In this document: positions 57,272 through 64,000 of the stretch, one piece after another
Numbering within the stretch: the first letter of the stretch is position 1
How the letters are laid out: the number at the start of each line of letters is the position of its first letter
Origin: Amycolatopsis regifaucium
Lineage (GTDB): Bacteria; Actinomycetota; Actinomycetes; Mycobacteriales; Pseudonocardiaceae
Assembly: GCF_001613935.1 (NCBI RefSeq)
Contig: NZ_LQCI01000034.1
Coordinates: forward strand, 1,155,031-1,219,030
Direction of reading: 5' to 3'
DNA length: 64,000 nucleotides
The notes under the pieces: generated by a model
What the model was told of the DNA's origin: nothing
What the model saw: only the letters and a program-made list of their open reading frames with translations
The model's database searches: none
Program-made: the position numbers and the translations under genes

Positions 57272-58594
57272 TCAGTCCAGCGGCCCGGAATCGGACATAG
57301 CGGCCGCGCGAACACCGCGTCGATAGGCCGCTGACGCAGCCTCGATCAGGCCGCGGGCGCGTAACGTGTCGCCCAAATGCAGAGAGGTCGCCACAAGCGC
57401 GCCGCGCAATTCCGACTTCTCCTGTGCGTTGGCGGCTTTTTCGAGTAACGCGGTCGCCTCGGGCAGATCTCCGCGCGCGCGGGCGATGAGTCCCAGTAAG
57501 CGGAGAACCTCCGCCTTCGCTTCGATGTCGGGGGATCGATCCAGAAGCGGGCGGATTCCCTCGGCCAGCTCGGCGGCCTCGTCGAGCGCGCCCTGGCGGC
57601 GGCGGACGTCGGCGAGTTCGATCGTCGCGCCGAGCACGCCTTCCCGGGAGCCGGCTTTGGCCAAGAGGTCGCGGGCGAGCAGCAGTTCGGCGTGCGCCTC
57701 GTCGAGTTTGCCCAGTCGCCGCCACAGAAAACCGCGGGCCCAGCGGCACCGGGCGGCGTCGCGGTCGTAACCGATGGAGGTGAACAGCCGCAGTGCCCGC
57801 GAAAGATCCTTTTCGGCGCGGTCGATCAACCCGATCGCCTGCCACAGTTGGGCGGCCTGCCGGTGGTAGCGCGCGGAGATGTCCTTGCGGTGGGCGGAGG
57901 CGAGCGCGCGCCGCCCTTCCTCGGCGGCCCGCCGTGCGCGGCGGAGCGCGCCCATCTCGATGAGCGGATGGATGAGCGCGGTCACCAGGGCCAGTTCGGC
58001 GTCGGGGTCGACGGGGCCGGTGGCGCGGAGTTCGGCGAGCGCGCTTTCGACGAGGGCGACCGCCGCGCCCAAATCCCCCGATAGTGCGCGACAGGCGGCG
58101 ACTCGGTTGACGATCATCGCGCGCAGCCGGGGCGACGCGGCTTCGGCGAGTTCCATCGCGTGGGCGAATCCCTCGGCCGCCGACGGGATGTCGTACCGCT
58201 GCCATCGGACTTCGCCGAGATAGAAACGCGCGTGGCATCGAACGTCCGGCAGGCGGTACGCGGCTGCCCGGTCTTCGATCCGGGAGAACTCCCGCTCCGC
58301 GGCATCGAGACCGCCCTGCTGCAGCTCCCGGTACGCCGTCTCGAGCGCGGCGGTGAGTTCCTCGGCCGCGCCCGGTGGCCTGCCGAAGCGGAGTTCGTCC
58401 TCGGTCAGGCCGAGCCGCACCGCGAGATGGGACAGGACGTCGTCCGAGGGCAGCCGGCTGCCGGACTCGACTTTCGCGAGGAAACCACGGTCGTACCGGG
58501 GCTCGGCGAGCTCACGCTGAGTCAGCCCGCGGGCCTTGCGCAACCGCCGGATCCGCGCGCCGAGTGATTCGGCCTCGGTTCGCAGGGACGGCAT
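57272..58594 (-). CDS. XRE-type HTH regulator with TPR-like repeats
   Basis: 440 aa from the ATG at 58594, which is 6 nt after TACCGT (minus strand), so probably leaderless. HTH at ~10-70 (ARIRRLRKARGLTQRELAEPRY, FLAKVESGSRLPSDDVLSHLA), followed by ~10 TPR-like helical pairs (AHAMELAEAASPRLRAM, GRRALASAHRKDISARYH). A paralog of the regulator at 44971. Downstream of DUF397 on the same strand. It may control the protease via the inverted repeat at 57087; this is inference. Confidence 0.85.
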   Translation of the reverse strand: MPSLRTEAESLGARIRRLRKARGLTQRELAEPRYDRGFLAKVESGSRLPSDDVLSHLAVRLGLTEDELRFGRPPGAAEELTAALETAYRELQQGGLDAAEREFSRIEDRAAAYRLPDVRCHARFYLGEVRWQRYDIPSAAEGFAHAMELAEAASPRLRAMIVNRVAACRALSGDLGAAVALVESALAELRATGPVDPDAELALVTALIHPLIEMGALRRARRAAEEGRRALASAHRKDISARYHRQAAQLWQAIGLIDRAEKDLSRALRLFTSIGYDRDAARCRWARGFLWRRLGKLDEAHAELLLARDLLAKAGSREGVLGATIELADVRRRQGALDEAAELAEGIRPLLDRSPDIEAKAEVLRLLGLIARARGDLPEATALLEKAANAQEKSELRGALVATSLHLGDTLRARGLIEAASAAYRRGVRAAAMSDSGPLD

Positions 58595-58632
58595 CGGTCC
58601 ACGGTAGACGATTACCCACCGGCCATCCGCGC

Positions 58633-58842
58633 TCAGCCGGACAGGTGGGTGAGAAGCGCGGTGAAGCCGGCCGCGGAGACTACGAGCACCGGTCTGACCT
58701 CGGGCGGGAGTGCGTGCTGCTTGGTGTCGCGGATGCCCACGAAAGCGCCCTCGGTGCCGACTTCGACACAGGCGTTCTCTTCCCAGTGCGTGTAGCTCGA
58801 TTTGTGCCAGCCGGACATGCGCTCGTGCCAGGTGAGGGTCAT
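58633..58842 (-). CDS. DUF397-family small protein
   Basis: 69 aa, ATG at 58842. The WHKSSYTHWEENACVEVGTEG and FVGIRDTKQHALPPEVR segments are the DUF397 pattern (W-KSSYS---CVEVA---VRDSK). In actinomycetes DUF397 genes commonly pair with an XRE-family regulator, as here (38 bp upstream of one, same strand). Thought to bind or modulate the partner regulator; mechanism not established. Confidence 0.88.
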   Translation of the reverse strand: MTLTWHERMSGWHKSSYTHWEENACVEVGTEGAFVGIRDTKQHALPPEVRPVLVVSAAGFTALLTHLSG

Positions 58843-58945
58843 CGGAGCTCCATTCGGTCACCAGTGGGATACCCGCCAACCATGCTTCGAATCCTGTGGT
58901 TTTCCGGCGGGCAACTGAAGGCGTCGGTCGGGTGAAACGGACATA

Positions 58946-58974
58946 TTGACTGGAGGTGGTCGGCGCGCTAGCGT
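58946..58974 (+). promoter_or_regulatory. Candidate promoter of GH9 gene (TTGACT-N17-TAGCGT)
   Basis: -35 TTGACT at 58946-58951, exactly 17 bp, -10 TAGCGT at 58969-58974. A start near 58981 would give a ~40-nt leader that contains the operator at 58989. Confidence 0.6.
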
Positions 58975-58988
58975 CGTGCGCAATAAAA

Positions 58989-59001
58989 AGGAAACTTTCT
59001 T
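58989..59001 (+). promoter_or_regulatory. Operator-like palindrome AGGAAACTTTCTT
   Basis: Contains the 9-bp GAAACTTTC palindrome and matches 12 of 13 positions of AGGAAACTTTCCT, a form I recall for the Streptomyces chitosanase regulator CsnR; xylanase regulators use similar GAAA-TTTC sites. Placed just after the predicted transcription start, as for a repressor. Confidence 0.5.
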
Positions 59002-59019
59002 AACTAAATACGATCAAGC

Positions 59020-60897
59020 GTGAGCGGGGCGCCGATGATGATGAGTTCCTGGTCCCGGGCAGTGGCCGCGGTTTCGGCACTGGTCCTCGGGGGTTTGACG
59101 GTTCCGGCGGTTTCGGCCGCGGCGGCGGTACCAGGTGAGGTCCGGGTCGACCAGGTCGGCTACGGCATCACCGAGACCAAGCACGCCTATCTCCTGTCCA
59201 GCGCGCCGGGGTCGTTCTCGGTGATCGACGAACGCGGCCGGACCGTCCACCGTGGACGGACCGGCGCCTCGCTCGGCGCGTGGAACGCGAAGTACCCGGC
59301 GGTGTATCAACTCGACCTGTCGAAGGTCTGGCTGCCGGGCAAGTACCGGATCGAGGTCAGCGGCGAGACCAAGGCGACGTCGCCGACGTTCCGGGTGGAC
59401 ACGAAGGACCGGCTCTTCACGCCGCTCGTCCGTGCCACCAACGAGTTCTTCCAGGCGCAGCGCGACGGTGACGACATCATCCCCGGCCGTCTCGACCGCA
59501 AACCCTCGCACCTGGCCGACAAACAGGCCACGATTTACGAATGGCCCGCGTTCGGCGGTGAATTCGGCGACGAGATCACCGAACCGCTGAAGCCGGCAGG
59601 CGGGCCGATCGACGTCGAGGGCGGCTGGGTCGACGCGGGCGACTTCGTCAAGTTCACGTCGAACACGGCGTACTCGCTGGCGGAGCTGGGTTACGTGCTC
59701 CGCGAGGGCTACGATCCCGCGCTGGCCAAGGAGGTCAAGCTCGGCCTCGACTGGCTCGACAAGATGTGGGACGAGAAGGGCAAGACGCTCTACGCCCAGG
59801 TCGGGATCGGGACGGGCAGCGACAAGTTCGGCTTCCTCGGCGACCACGACGTCTGGCGGAACCCGCACGACGACGATCCGCTTGACGTGAAACCGGGTGA
59901 TCCCAAGTATTTCGTGAAGCACCGGCCCGTCTTCCCGGCGAACCCGGGCGGTTCCGCGCTCAGCCCGAACCTCGCCGGCCGGGTGGCCGCCGCGTTCGCG
60001 CTCGGCGCGCAGATCGAGTCGAGGCGCGACCCTTCGGTGGCGAAGAAGTACCTCGCCGAAGCCGCCTCGGTGTTCGCACAGGCCAAGACCGAGAACGTCG
60101 GCGAACTGGTCACCGCGTTCCCGCACGCGTACTACCCGGAGTCGTCCTGGCGGGACGACATGGAACTCGGCGCGACGCAGCTGGCACTGGCGGGCAAGGC
60201 TTTGCGGGACCCGCGGGCAGCGGAATGGACGCGGCAGGCGTCGCACTGGGCGAAGGCCTACATCGATGTCGAGGAGAAGAGCACGCTCAACCTGTACGAC
60301 ACCAGCGCGCTGGCGCACGCCGAACTGGCGAAGCTCCTGCGGCACGGCGTCCCGGGGGCCGCGCTGGGTCCGAAGGAGCTGATCGGCGACCTCCGCCGTC
60401 AGCTCGACGAAGGTGTCGCGAGCGCGGCTCAGAGTCCTTTCCGGACCGCCGTCTCGGTGAAGGAATTCGACGCGGCCAGCAAGAGCTTCGGGTTCGCCGC
60501 GACCGAGCGGCTGTACGCGGACCTGACCGGTGACCGCCGGTACGCCGCGTTCGGTTCGCAGCAGCGGAACTTCACCCTCGGCGCGAACGCCTGGGGCGTC
60601 TCGCTGGTCGTCGGTGTCGGCACCACGTATCCGCGGTGCCCGCACCATCAGGCGGCGAACCTCGCCGGCGAGGGGAAACTGCTCTACGGCGCCGTCGTGA
60701 ACGGCCCCAACGGAGCGGAGAACTTCGAGCACATGGAACTCCCGCCCGGTTCGAAGGACTGCAAGAAGCCCTTCGAAATTTTCGACACCCCCGAGGTCCG
60801 CTACGCCGATGACATCGCCTCGTGGCCGAGCAACGAGCCCGCCATCGACTTCACCTCGACGGCCATGCTCGCGTTCGCGCTGACCGGACGTTCCTGA
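59020..60897 (+). CDS. Secreted GH9 glycoside hydrolase with N-terminal Ig-like domain
   Basis: 625 aa from the GTG at 59020; ATG codons at 59035-59043 are alternatives. Signal peptide (...GGLTVPAVSAAAA), then a CelD_N Ig-like domain (VDQVGYGITETKHAYLLSS...YRIEVSGE) and the GH9 (alpha/alpha)6 barrel. GGWVDAGDFVKF holds the nucleophile-side Asp pair and SNEPAIDFTST the acid Glu. GH9 enzymes cut cellulose-type glucans, and some Ig-GH9 proteins act on glucosamine oligomers. The chitinase neighbour and the operator type make chitosan oligosaccharide use a possibility; not proven. Confidence 0.9.
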   Translation: MSGAPMMMSSWSRAVAAVSALVLGGLTVPAVSAAAAVPGEVRVDQVGYGITETKHAYLLSSAPGSFSVIDERGRTVHRGRTGASLGAWNAKYPAVYQLDLSKVWLPGKYRIEVSGETKATSPTFRVDTKDRLFTPLVRATNEFFQAQRDGDDIIPGRLDRKPSHLADKQATIYEWPAFGGEFGDEITEPLKPAGGPIDVEGGWVDAGDFVKFTSNTAYSLAELGYVLREGYDPALAKEVKLGLDWLDKMWDEKGKTLYAQVGIGTGSDKFGFLGDHDVWRNPHDDDPLDVKPGDPKYFVKHRPVFPANPGGSALSPNLAGRVAAAFALGAQIESRRDPSVAKKYLAEAASVFAQAKTENVGELVTAFPHAYYPESSWRDDMELGATQLALAGKALRDPRAAEWTRQASHWAKAYIDVEEKSTLNLYDTSALAHAELAKLLRHGVPGAALGPKELIGDLRRQLDEGVASAAQSPFRTAVSVKEFDAASKSFGFAATERLYADLTGDRRYAAFGSQQRNFTLGANAWGVSLVVGVGTTYPRCPHHQAANLAGEGKLLYGAVVNGPNGAENFEHMELPPGSKDCKKPFEIFDTPEVRYADDIASWPSNEPAIDFTSTAMLAFALTGRS

Positions 60898-61009
60898 GGC
60901 GTGATCGCGGGGTCCGCTCACCGGCGGGCCCCGCGTTCGCGTATCCGACAACACCTGTTCGCGGCGATGCTGCCGCTCCGGACCGTGACGACGTCGTAGT
61001 CTTGGCGAG

Positions 61010-61795
61010 GTGAGTGAGACAAGCGAGTTCCCCGACGGCCAGTACCCGGAACGTCCGATCGAGCGCCACAAGGGCCCGGTCGTGCTGCGGCGGGATCGCC
61101 GTGACCAGGGCAGCACCACCGACCAGCGCCTGCTGGACTCACGGGGGCCGAGCGACTGGGTGCACACCGACCCGTGGCGGGTACTGCGGATCCAGGCGGA
61201 GTTCGTCGAGGGTTTCGGCGCGCTGGCCGAGGTGCCGCGCGCGGTGACGGTGTTCGGTTCGGCGCGCACCAAACGGGACAACCCGGAGTACGAACTCGGC
61301 CGCGAGCTCGGCGCCGCGCTCGCCAACGCCGGGTTCGCGGTGATGACCGGCGGTGGCCCCGGAGCGATGGAGGCGGTGAACCGCGGTGCCAACGAGGCGG
61401 GCGGGTTCTCCGTCGGCCTCGGCATCGAGCTGCCGTTCGAGCAGGGCCTGAACCCGTGGGTCGACCTCGGCGTCAACTTCCGGTACTTCTTCGCCCGCAA
61501 GACGATGTTCATCAAGTACTCGCAGGCGTTCATCTGCCTGCCCGGCGGCTTCGGCACGCTCGACGAGCTGTTCGAGGCGCTCACCCTGGTGCAGACGAAG
61601 AAGGTCACGAAGTTCCCGGTCGTGCTGTTCGGCAGCGACTACTGGGGCGGTCTGTACGACTGGATCTCCAAGACGCTGCTCGCCGAGGGCAAAATCGGCG
61701 AGAAGGATCTCGACCTGTTGCATGTCACCGACGACATCGACGACGCCGTGCGCGTCGTGCAGGAGTCGTACCAGGCATGGGAGGACACCCACTGA
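61010..61795 (+). CDS. LOG-family (TIGR00730) phosphoribohydrolase-like protein
   Basis: 261 aa, GTG at 61010 with TAGTCT 7 nt upstream (leaderless). The Rossmann-type lysine-decarboxylase-like fold includes VTVFGSARTKRDNPEYELGREL, MTGGGPGAMEAVNRGANEAGG and the PGGFGTLDELFEALTL catalytic motif (PGGxGTxxE). LOG enzymes release free cytokinin-like bases from nucleotide monophosphates; the name lysine decarboxylase is historical. It overlaps the next LOG gene by 1 nt. In M. tuberculosis the related Rv1205 is close to dapE. Confidence 0.9.
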   Translation: MSETSEFPDGQYPERPIERHKGPVVLRRDRRDQGSTTDQRLLDSRGPSDWVHTDPWRVLRIQAEFVEGFGALAEVPRAVTVFGSARTKRDNPEYELGRELGAALANAGFAVMTGGGPGAMEAVNRGANEAGGFSVGLGIELPFEQGLNPWVDLGVNFRYFFARKTMFIKYSQAFICLPGGFGTLDELFEALTLVQTKKVTKFPVVLFGSDYWGGLYDWISKTLLAEGKIGEKDLDLLHVTDDIDDAVRVVQESYQAWEDTH

Positions 61796-62373
61796 TGGCG
61801 GCGCCGCGCAGGGTCTGCGTCTTCTGCGGCTCGTCGATGGGCTTCGACTCGCGCTACGCGGCCGAGGCCCGGGCGCTGGGCGCGTTGCTGGCCGAACGGG
61901 GGATCGGCCTGGTCTACGGCGGCGCTTCGGTCGGCACCATGGGCGTCATCGCCGACGCCGCCCTGGCCGCGGGCGGCGAGGTGATCGGCGTGATCCCGGA
62001 AGCGCTGGGCACCGTCGAGATCGCGCACGCCGGCTTGACCGAACTCCACGTCGTCGCCGACATGCACCAGCGGAAGGCGAAGATGGCCGCGCTGTCCGAC
62101 GGCTTCCTCGCGCTGCCCGGTGGGGCCGGGACATTGGAGGAGCTGTTCGAGGTGTGGACGTGGGCCCAGCTCGGACTGCACGAGAAGCCGATCGGCCTGG
62201 TCGACGTCGGCGGGTACTACGCGCCGCTGCTGAAGTTCGCCGACCACATGGTGTCGGAGGGCTTCTTGTCGGCGGGGTACCGGGACATGCTTCTGATCGA
62301 CTCGGACGCTTCGGTCCTTCTGGACGGCTTCGCGGGCTACGTGCCTCCTCCGCGGCCTAAGTGGGCTAAGTAG
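61795..62373 (+). CDS. LOG-family (TIGR00730) cytokinin riboside 5'-monophosphate phosphoribohydrolase
   Basis: 192 aa, ATG at 61795 that shares its A with the previous stop. RVCVFCGSSMGFDSRYAAEA, YGGASVGTMGVIADAALAAGG and LPGGAGTLEELFEVWTWAQLG are all LOG hallmarks, shorter and closer to true LOG proteins than its neighbour. Likely co-translated with the first. Two paralogs in tandem suggest different nucleotide substrates. Confidence 0.92.
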   Translation: MAAPRRVCVFCGSSMGFDSRYAAEARALGALLAERGIGLVYGGASVGTMGVIADAALAAGGEVIGVIPEALGTVEIAHAGLTELHVVADMHQRKAKMAALSDGFLALPGGAGTLEELFEVWTWAQLGLHEKPIGLVDVGGYYAPLLKFADHMVSEGFLSAGYRDMLLIDSDASVLLDGFAGYVPPPRPKWAK

Positions 62374-62435
62374 CGCTCTTCGGTGGCGGCTGTGGCCGGA
62401 ATGCGCTAAATGTCGCCAGAGTCCGACTCGCGCGT

Positions 62436-62488
62436 GCAATGAAAGGCCCCTTCCTTGCAAAATTTGCAAGGAAGGGGCCTTTCATTGC
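62436..62488. terminator. Perfect palindrome (26-bp arms), bidirectional terminator
   Basis: Arms 62436-62461 and 62463-62488 with a single A loop. Between the LOG gene and the convergent PlsC gene. Nearly the same sequence as 29519-29571. Confidence 0.8.
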
Positions 62489-62519
62489 GGCGGCGGAGGC
62501 GAGCACAGGAGCAAAAGGG

Positions 62520-62536
62520 AGCAAGGGACCTTTGCT
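62520..62536. repeat. Short hairpin element AGCAAGGGACCTTTGCT
   Basis: Identical to 27462, including the following ATCGC. It lies between the palindrome at 62436 and the 66-bp repeat at 62561. Confidence 0.7.
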
Positions 62537-62560
62537 ATCGCCTGGGGTCGCGCCGAGTTC

Positions 62561-62626
62561 TCGTGAGTGCCTTAGGTCGTTCTAGCCAAGGGTGTTTTAG
62601 GTACCTACGGTGGGTGAGCCCGGTAG
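62561..62626 (+). repeat. 66-bp intergenic repeat, copy 2
   Basis: Same orientation and spacing as 27244-27309, with a few substitutions in the 47-bp block and the TAGGTACCTA palindrome kept. The remaining DNA to 62775 shows no gene I can support. Confidence 0.75.
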
Positions 62627-62775
62627 CCGCCTGACCGTGAAGGACTCTTTGGGGGACTTGTATTTGGTCACCCGCTGGTGCGGGTTGCCGGTCGGCACGA
62701 GCTCAAGGTGTGAGACGGTGCGGCGACGCCAGCGGACCCACCCTCGGGCAGGTCATGTACTTACACGCGAGCCGG

Positions 62776-63450
62776 TCAAGCAGCGCTCTGATCAGGGCGT
62801 TTGTGGTACGAGTCGACGTACTCCTGCCCCGAAAGCTCCAGGATCGCGTACATGATCTCGTCGGTCACCGAGCGCCGGATCGCCGGTGACGAGTCCTGTC
62901 CCTCGTACCGCGAGAAGTCCAAAGGCGCGCCGTAGGTGACGGTGATCTTCGCCCGGCGCGGGATCCGCTTCCCCGCGGGCTGCAGGTGCTCGGTGCCGGA
63001 GAGCGCGACGGGGACGACCTTCGCGCCGGTCGCCAGCGCCAGCGCCGCGACGCCCGTGTGGCCGCGGTGCAGCCGTCCGTCCAGCGAGCGGGTGCCTTCG
63101 GGGTAGATCGCGAACGCGCCGCCCGCGTCGAGCACCTTCCGCGCCGCCTCCAGCGCGGCGAGACCGGCCTGCGCGTTGCCGCGTTCGACCGGGACGTAAC
63201 CGAGGCCGCCCAGGAAACCCGCCATCAGTTTGCCCTTGAGCCCGCGGCCGGTGAAGTACTCCGCCTTGCCGAGGAACTTGACCTGCCGCATCGCCGTGAA
63301 AGTGATCACGCCGGTGTCCAGCGCCGCCCGGTGATTGGGTGCCAGCAGCACCGGGCCCTCGGCGGGGATGTTCTCCACGCCGCGGATGTCGGGGCGGTAC
63401 AGGGCCCTGACCAGCGGGCCCAGCACGAATCGGACGAGTAGCGGTAGCAA
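62776..63450 (-). CDS. 1-acyl-glycerol-3-phosphate acyltransferase (PlsC-like)
   Basis: 224 aa, TTG at 63450 with GGAGGA 4-5 nt before. LPlAT motifs: NHRAALDTG (NHxxxxD), FLGKAEYFTGRG, YPEGTRSLDG and VVPVALSGTEHL. One hydrophobic N-terminal segment anchors it to the membrane. It transfers an acyl chain to lysophosphatidate or a related acceptor in lipid synthesis. Divergent from gpgS. Confidence 0.92.
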   Translation of the reverse strand: MLPLLVRFVLGPLVRALYRPDIRGVENIPAEGPVLLAPNHRAALDTGVITFTAMRQVKFLGKAEYFTGRGLKGKLMAGFLGGLGYVPVERGNAQAGLAALEAARKVLDAGGAFAIYPEGTRSLDGRLHRGHTGVAALALATGAKVVPVALSGTEHLQPAGKRIPRRAKITVTYGAPLDFSRYEGQDSSPAIRRSVTDEIMYAILELSGQEYVDSYHKRPDQSAA

Positions 63451-63501
63451 GGTTCCTCCATCGACAGGGTGTCGGACTCCAGCATGGCACGATCACTACT
63501 C

Positions 63502-64000
63502 ATGAGTTGGTTCGAGCGGCGTACGTGGCAAAACCCCGATTGGACGCTCGACGACATCCTCGCTGCGAAGGGTGACCGGACGGTTTCGGTCGTGCTACCG
63601 GCACTCGACGAAGAGGACACCGTCGCCGAGGTCGTGGGCACGGTCCGGCCTCTGCTGGGCACGGTCGTCGACGAGCTGGTCGTGATGGACTCCGGCTCCA
63701 CCGACGCCACCGCCGAACTCGCCGAACGCGCCGGCGCCCGGGTGGTGCACCGCGAGGACGTCCTGCCCGAGCTGCCGCCGGTGCCGGGCAAGGGCGAGGT
63801 GCTGTGGCGGTCGCTGGCCGCGACGACCGGGGATCTCGTCGTGTTCCTCGACTCCGACCTCGTCGACCCGGATCCGGCGTTCGTGCCGACGTTGCTCGGC
63901 CCGCTGCTCTGCGAGGACGACGTCCACCTGGTCAAGGGCTTCTACCGCCGACCGCTGCGCCTGGAGAGCAGCGGCGGCGGCAGGGTCACCGAGTTGCTGG
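63502..64000 (+). CDS. gpgS: Glucosyl-3-phosphoglycerate synthase, 5' part
   Basis: ATG at 63502, open to the right edge (166 codons visible of ~320). GT81/GT2 fold: VSVVLPALDEEDTVAEVV, VMDSGSTDATAELA, LPPVPGKGEVLWRSL and VVFLDSDLVDPDP (DxD metal site) match mycobacterial GpgS (Rv1208), which makes the precursor of methylglucose lipopolysaccharide. Synteny with dapE-LOG supports this. The C-terminal half lies outside the window. Confidence 0.92.
   Translation, partial: MSWFERRTWQNPDWTLDDILAAKGDRTVSVVLPALDEEDTVAEVVGTVRPLLGTVVDELVVMDSGSTDATAELAERAGARVVHREDVLPELPPVPGKGEVLWRSLAATTGDLVVFLDSDLVDPDPAFVPTLLGPLLCEDDVHLVKGFYRRPLRLESSGGGRVTELL

Noticed and set aside
62610..62855. 81-codon plus-strand frame after the 66-bp repeat
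   Set aside because: It runs into the 3' end of the PlsC gene, has no Shine-Dalgarno sequence and no recognisable protein character.
1..64000. Search by eye for tRNA, rRNA, prophage, integrase or transposase genes
   Set aside because: No matching structure or motif was recognised on either strand; a tRNAscan or Rfam run would be needed to be certain.

Overview
The window is high-GC actinomycete DNA and looks like Amycolatopsis or a close relative (Pseudonocardiaceae). The reasons are GC-rich codon use, many GTG/TTG starts, EspC/WXG-type genes, XRE-TPR and DUF397 regulators, LytR-CpsA-Psr (LCP) proteins and an F420 pathway. Gene order joins two neighbourhoods I know from Mycobacterium tuberculosis: purK-purE-fadE25-LCP-rmlD-wbbL-manB-fbiB/fbiA (the Rv326x-Rv327x area) and fdxC-dapC plus dapD-dapE-LOG-gpgS (Rv117x-Rv120x). 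The species call is inference; no rRNA or tRNA gene was seen.

Layout. 1-5.6 kb: an ECF sigma factor fused to a membrane/extracellular part (cut by the left edge), a GGDEF-like protein and two tandem GT87 mannosyltransferase-like genes. 5.6-7.5 kb: purK and purE. 7.6-10 kb: a lower-GC, tightly overlapping module of two YbaB-like genes, an EspC-like gene, a WXG protein and a DUF3558 lipoprotein. 10-13 kb: acyl-CoA ligase and fadE25. 14.6-31.3 kb: a cell-envelope polysaccharide locus with two LCP transferases, rmlB/rmlD, five glycosyltransferase genes, wbbL and manB. 31.3-37.4 kb: DNA glycosylase, GntR regulator, Pro-rich membrane protein, Nudix, and fbiB-fbiA-GNAT. 37.5-44.8 kb: ferredoxin and dapC, a TetR/FAD-monooxygenase pair with a clear double operator, a CHAD protein, dapD and dapE.

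45-60.9 kb is an accessory island between dapE and the LOG genes. It holds an XRE-TPR regulator divergent from a stand-alone iterative type I polyketide synthase (KS-AT-DH/TH-KR-ACP), then secreted hydrolases: a GH18 chitinase with a perfect DasR-type site, an M28 peptidase and an M4 metalloprotease that share a nearly identical C-terminal cassette, a second XRE-TPR regulator with a DUF397 protein, and a GH9 hydrolase with a good promoter and operator. The window ends with two LOG proteins, a PlsC-type acyltransferase and the start of gpgS.

The intergenic DNA is unusually structured. Nine long palindromes (20-30 bp arms) all lie at gene 3' ends and probably act as terminators. Three further dispersed repeat families occur in the same kind of places. 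About ten genes look leaderless, with a -10-like hexamer ending 6-7 nt before the start codon.
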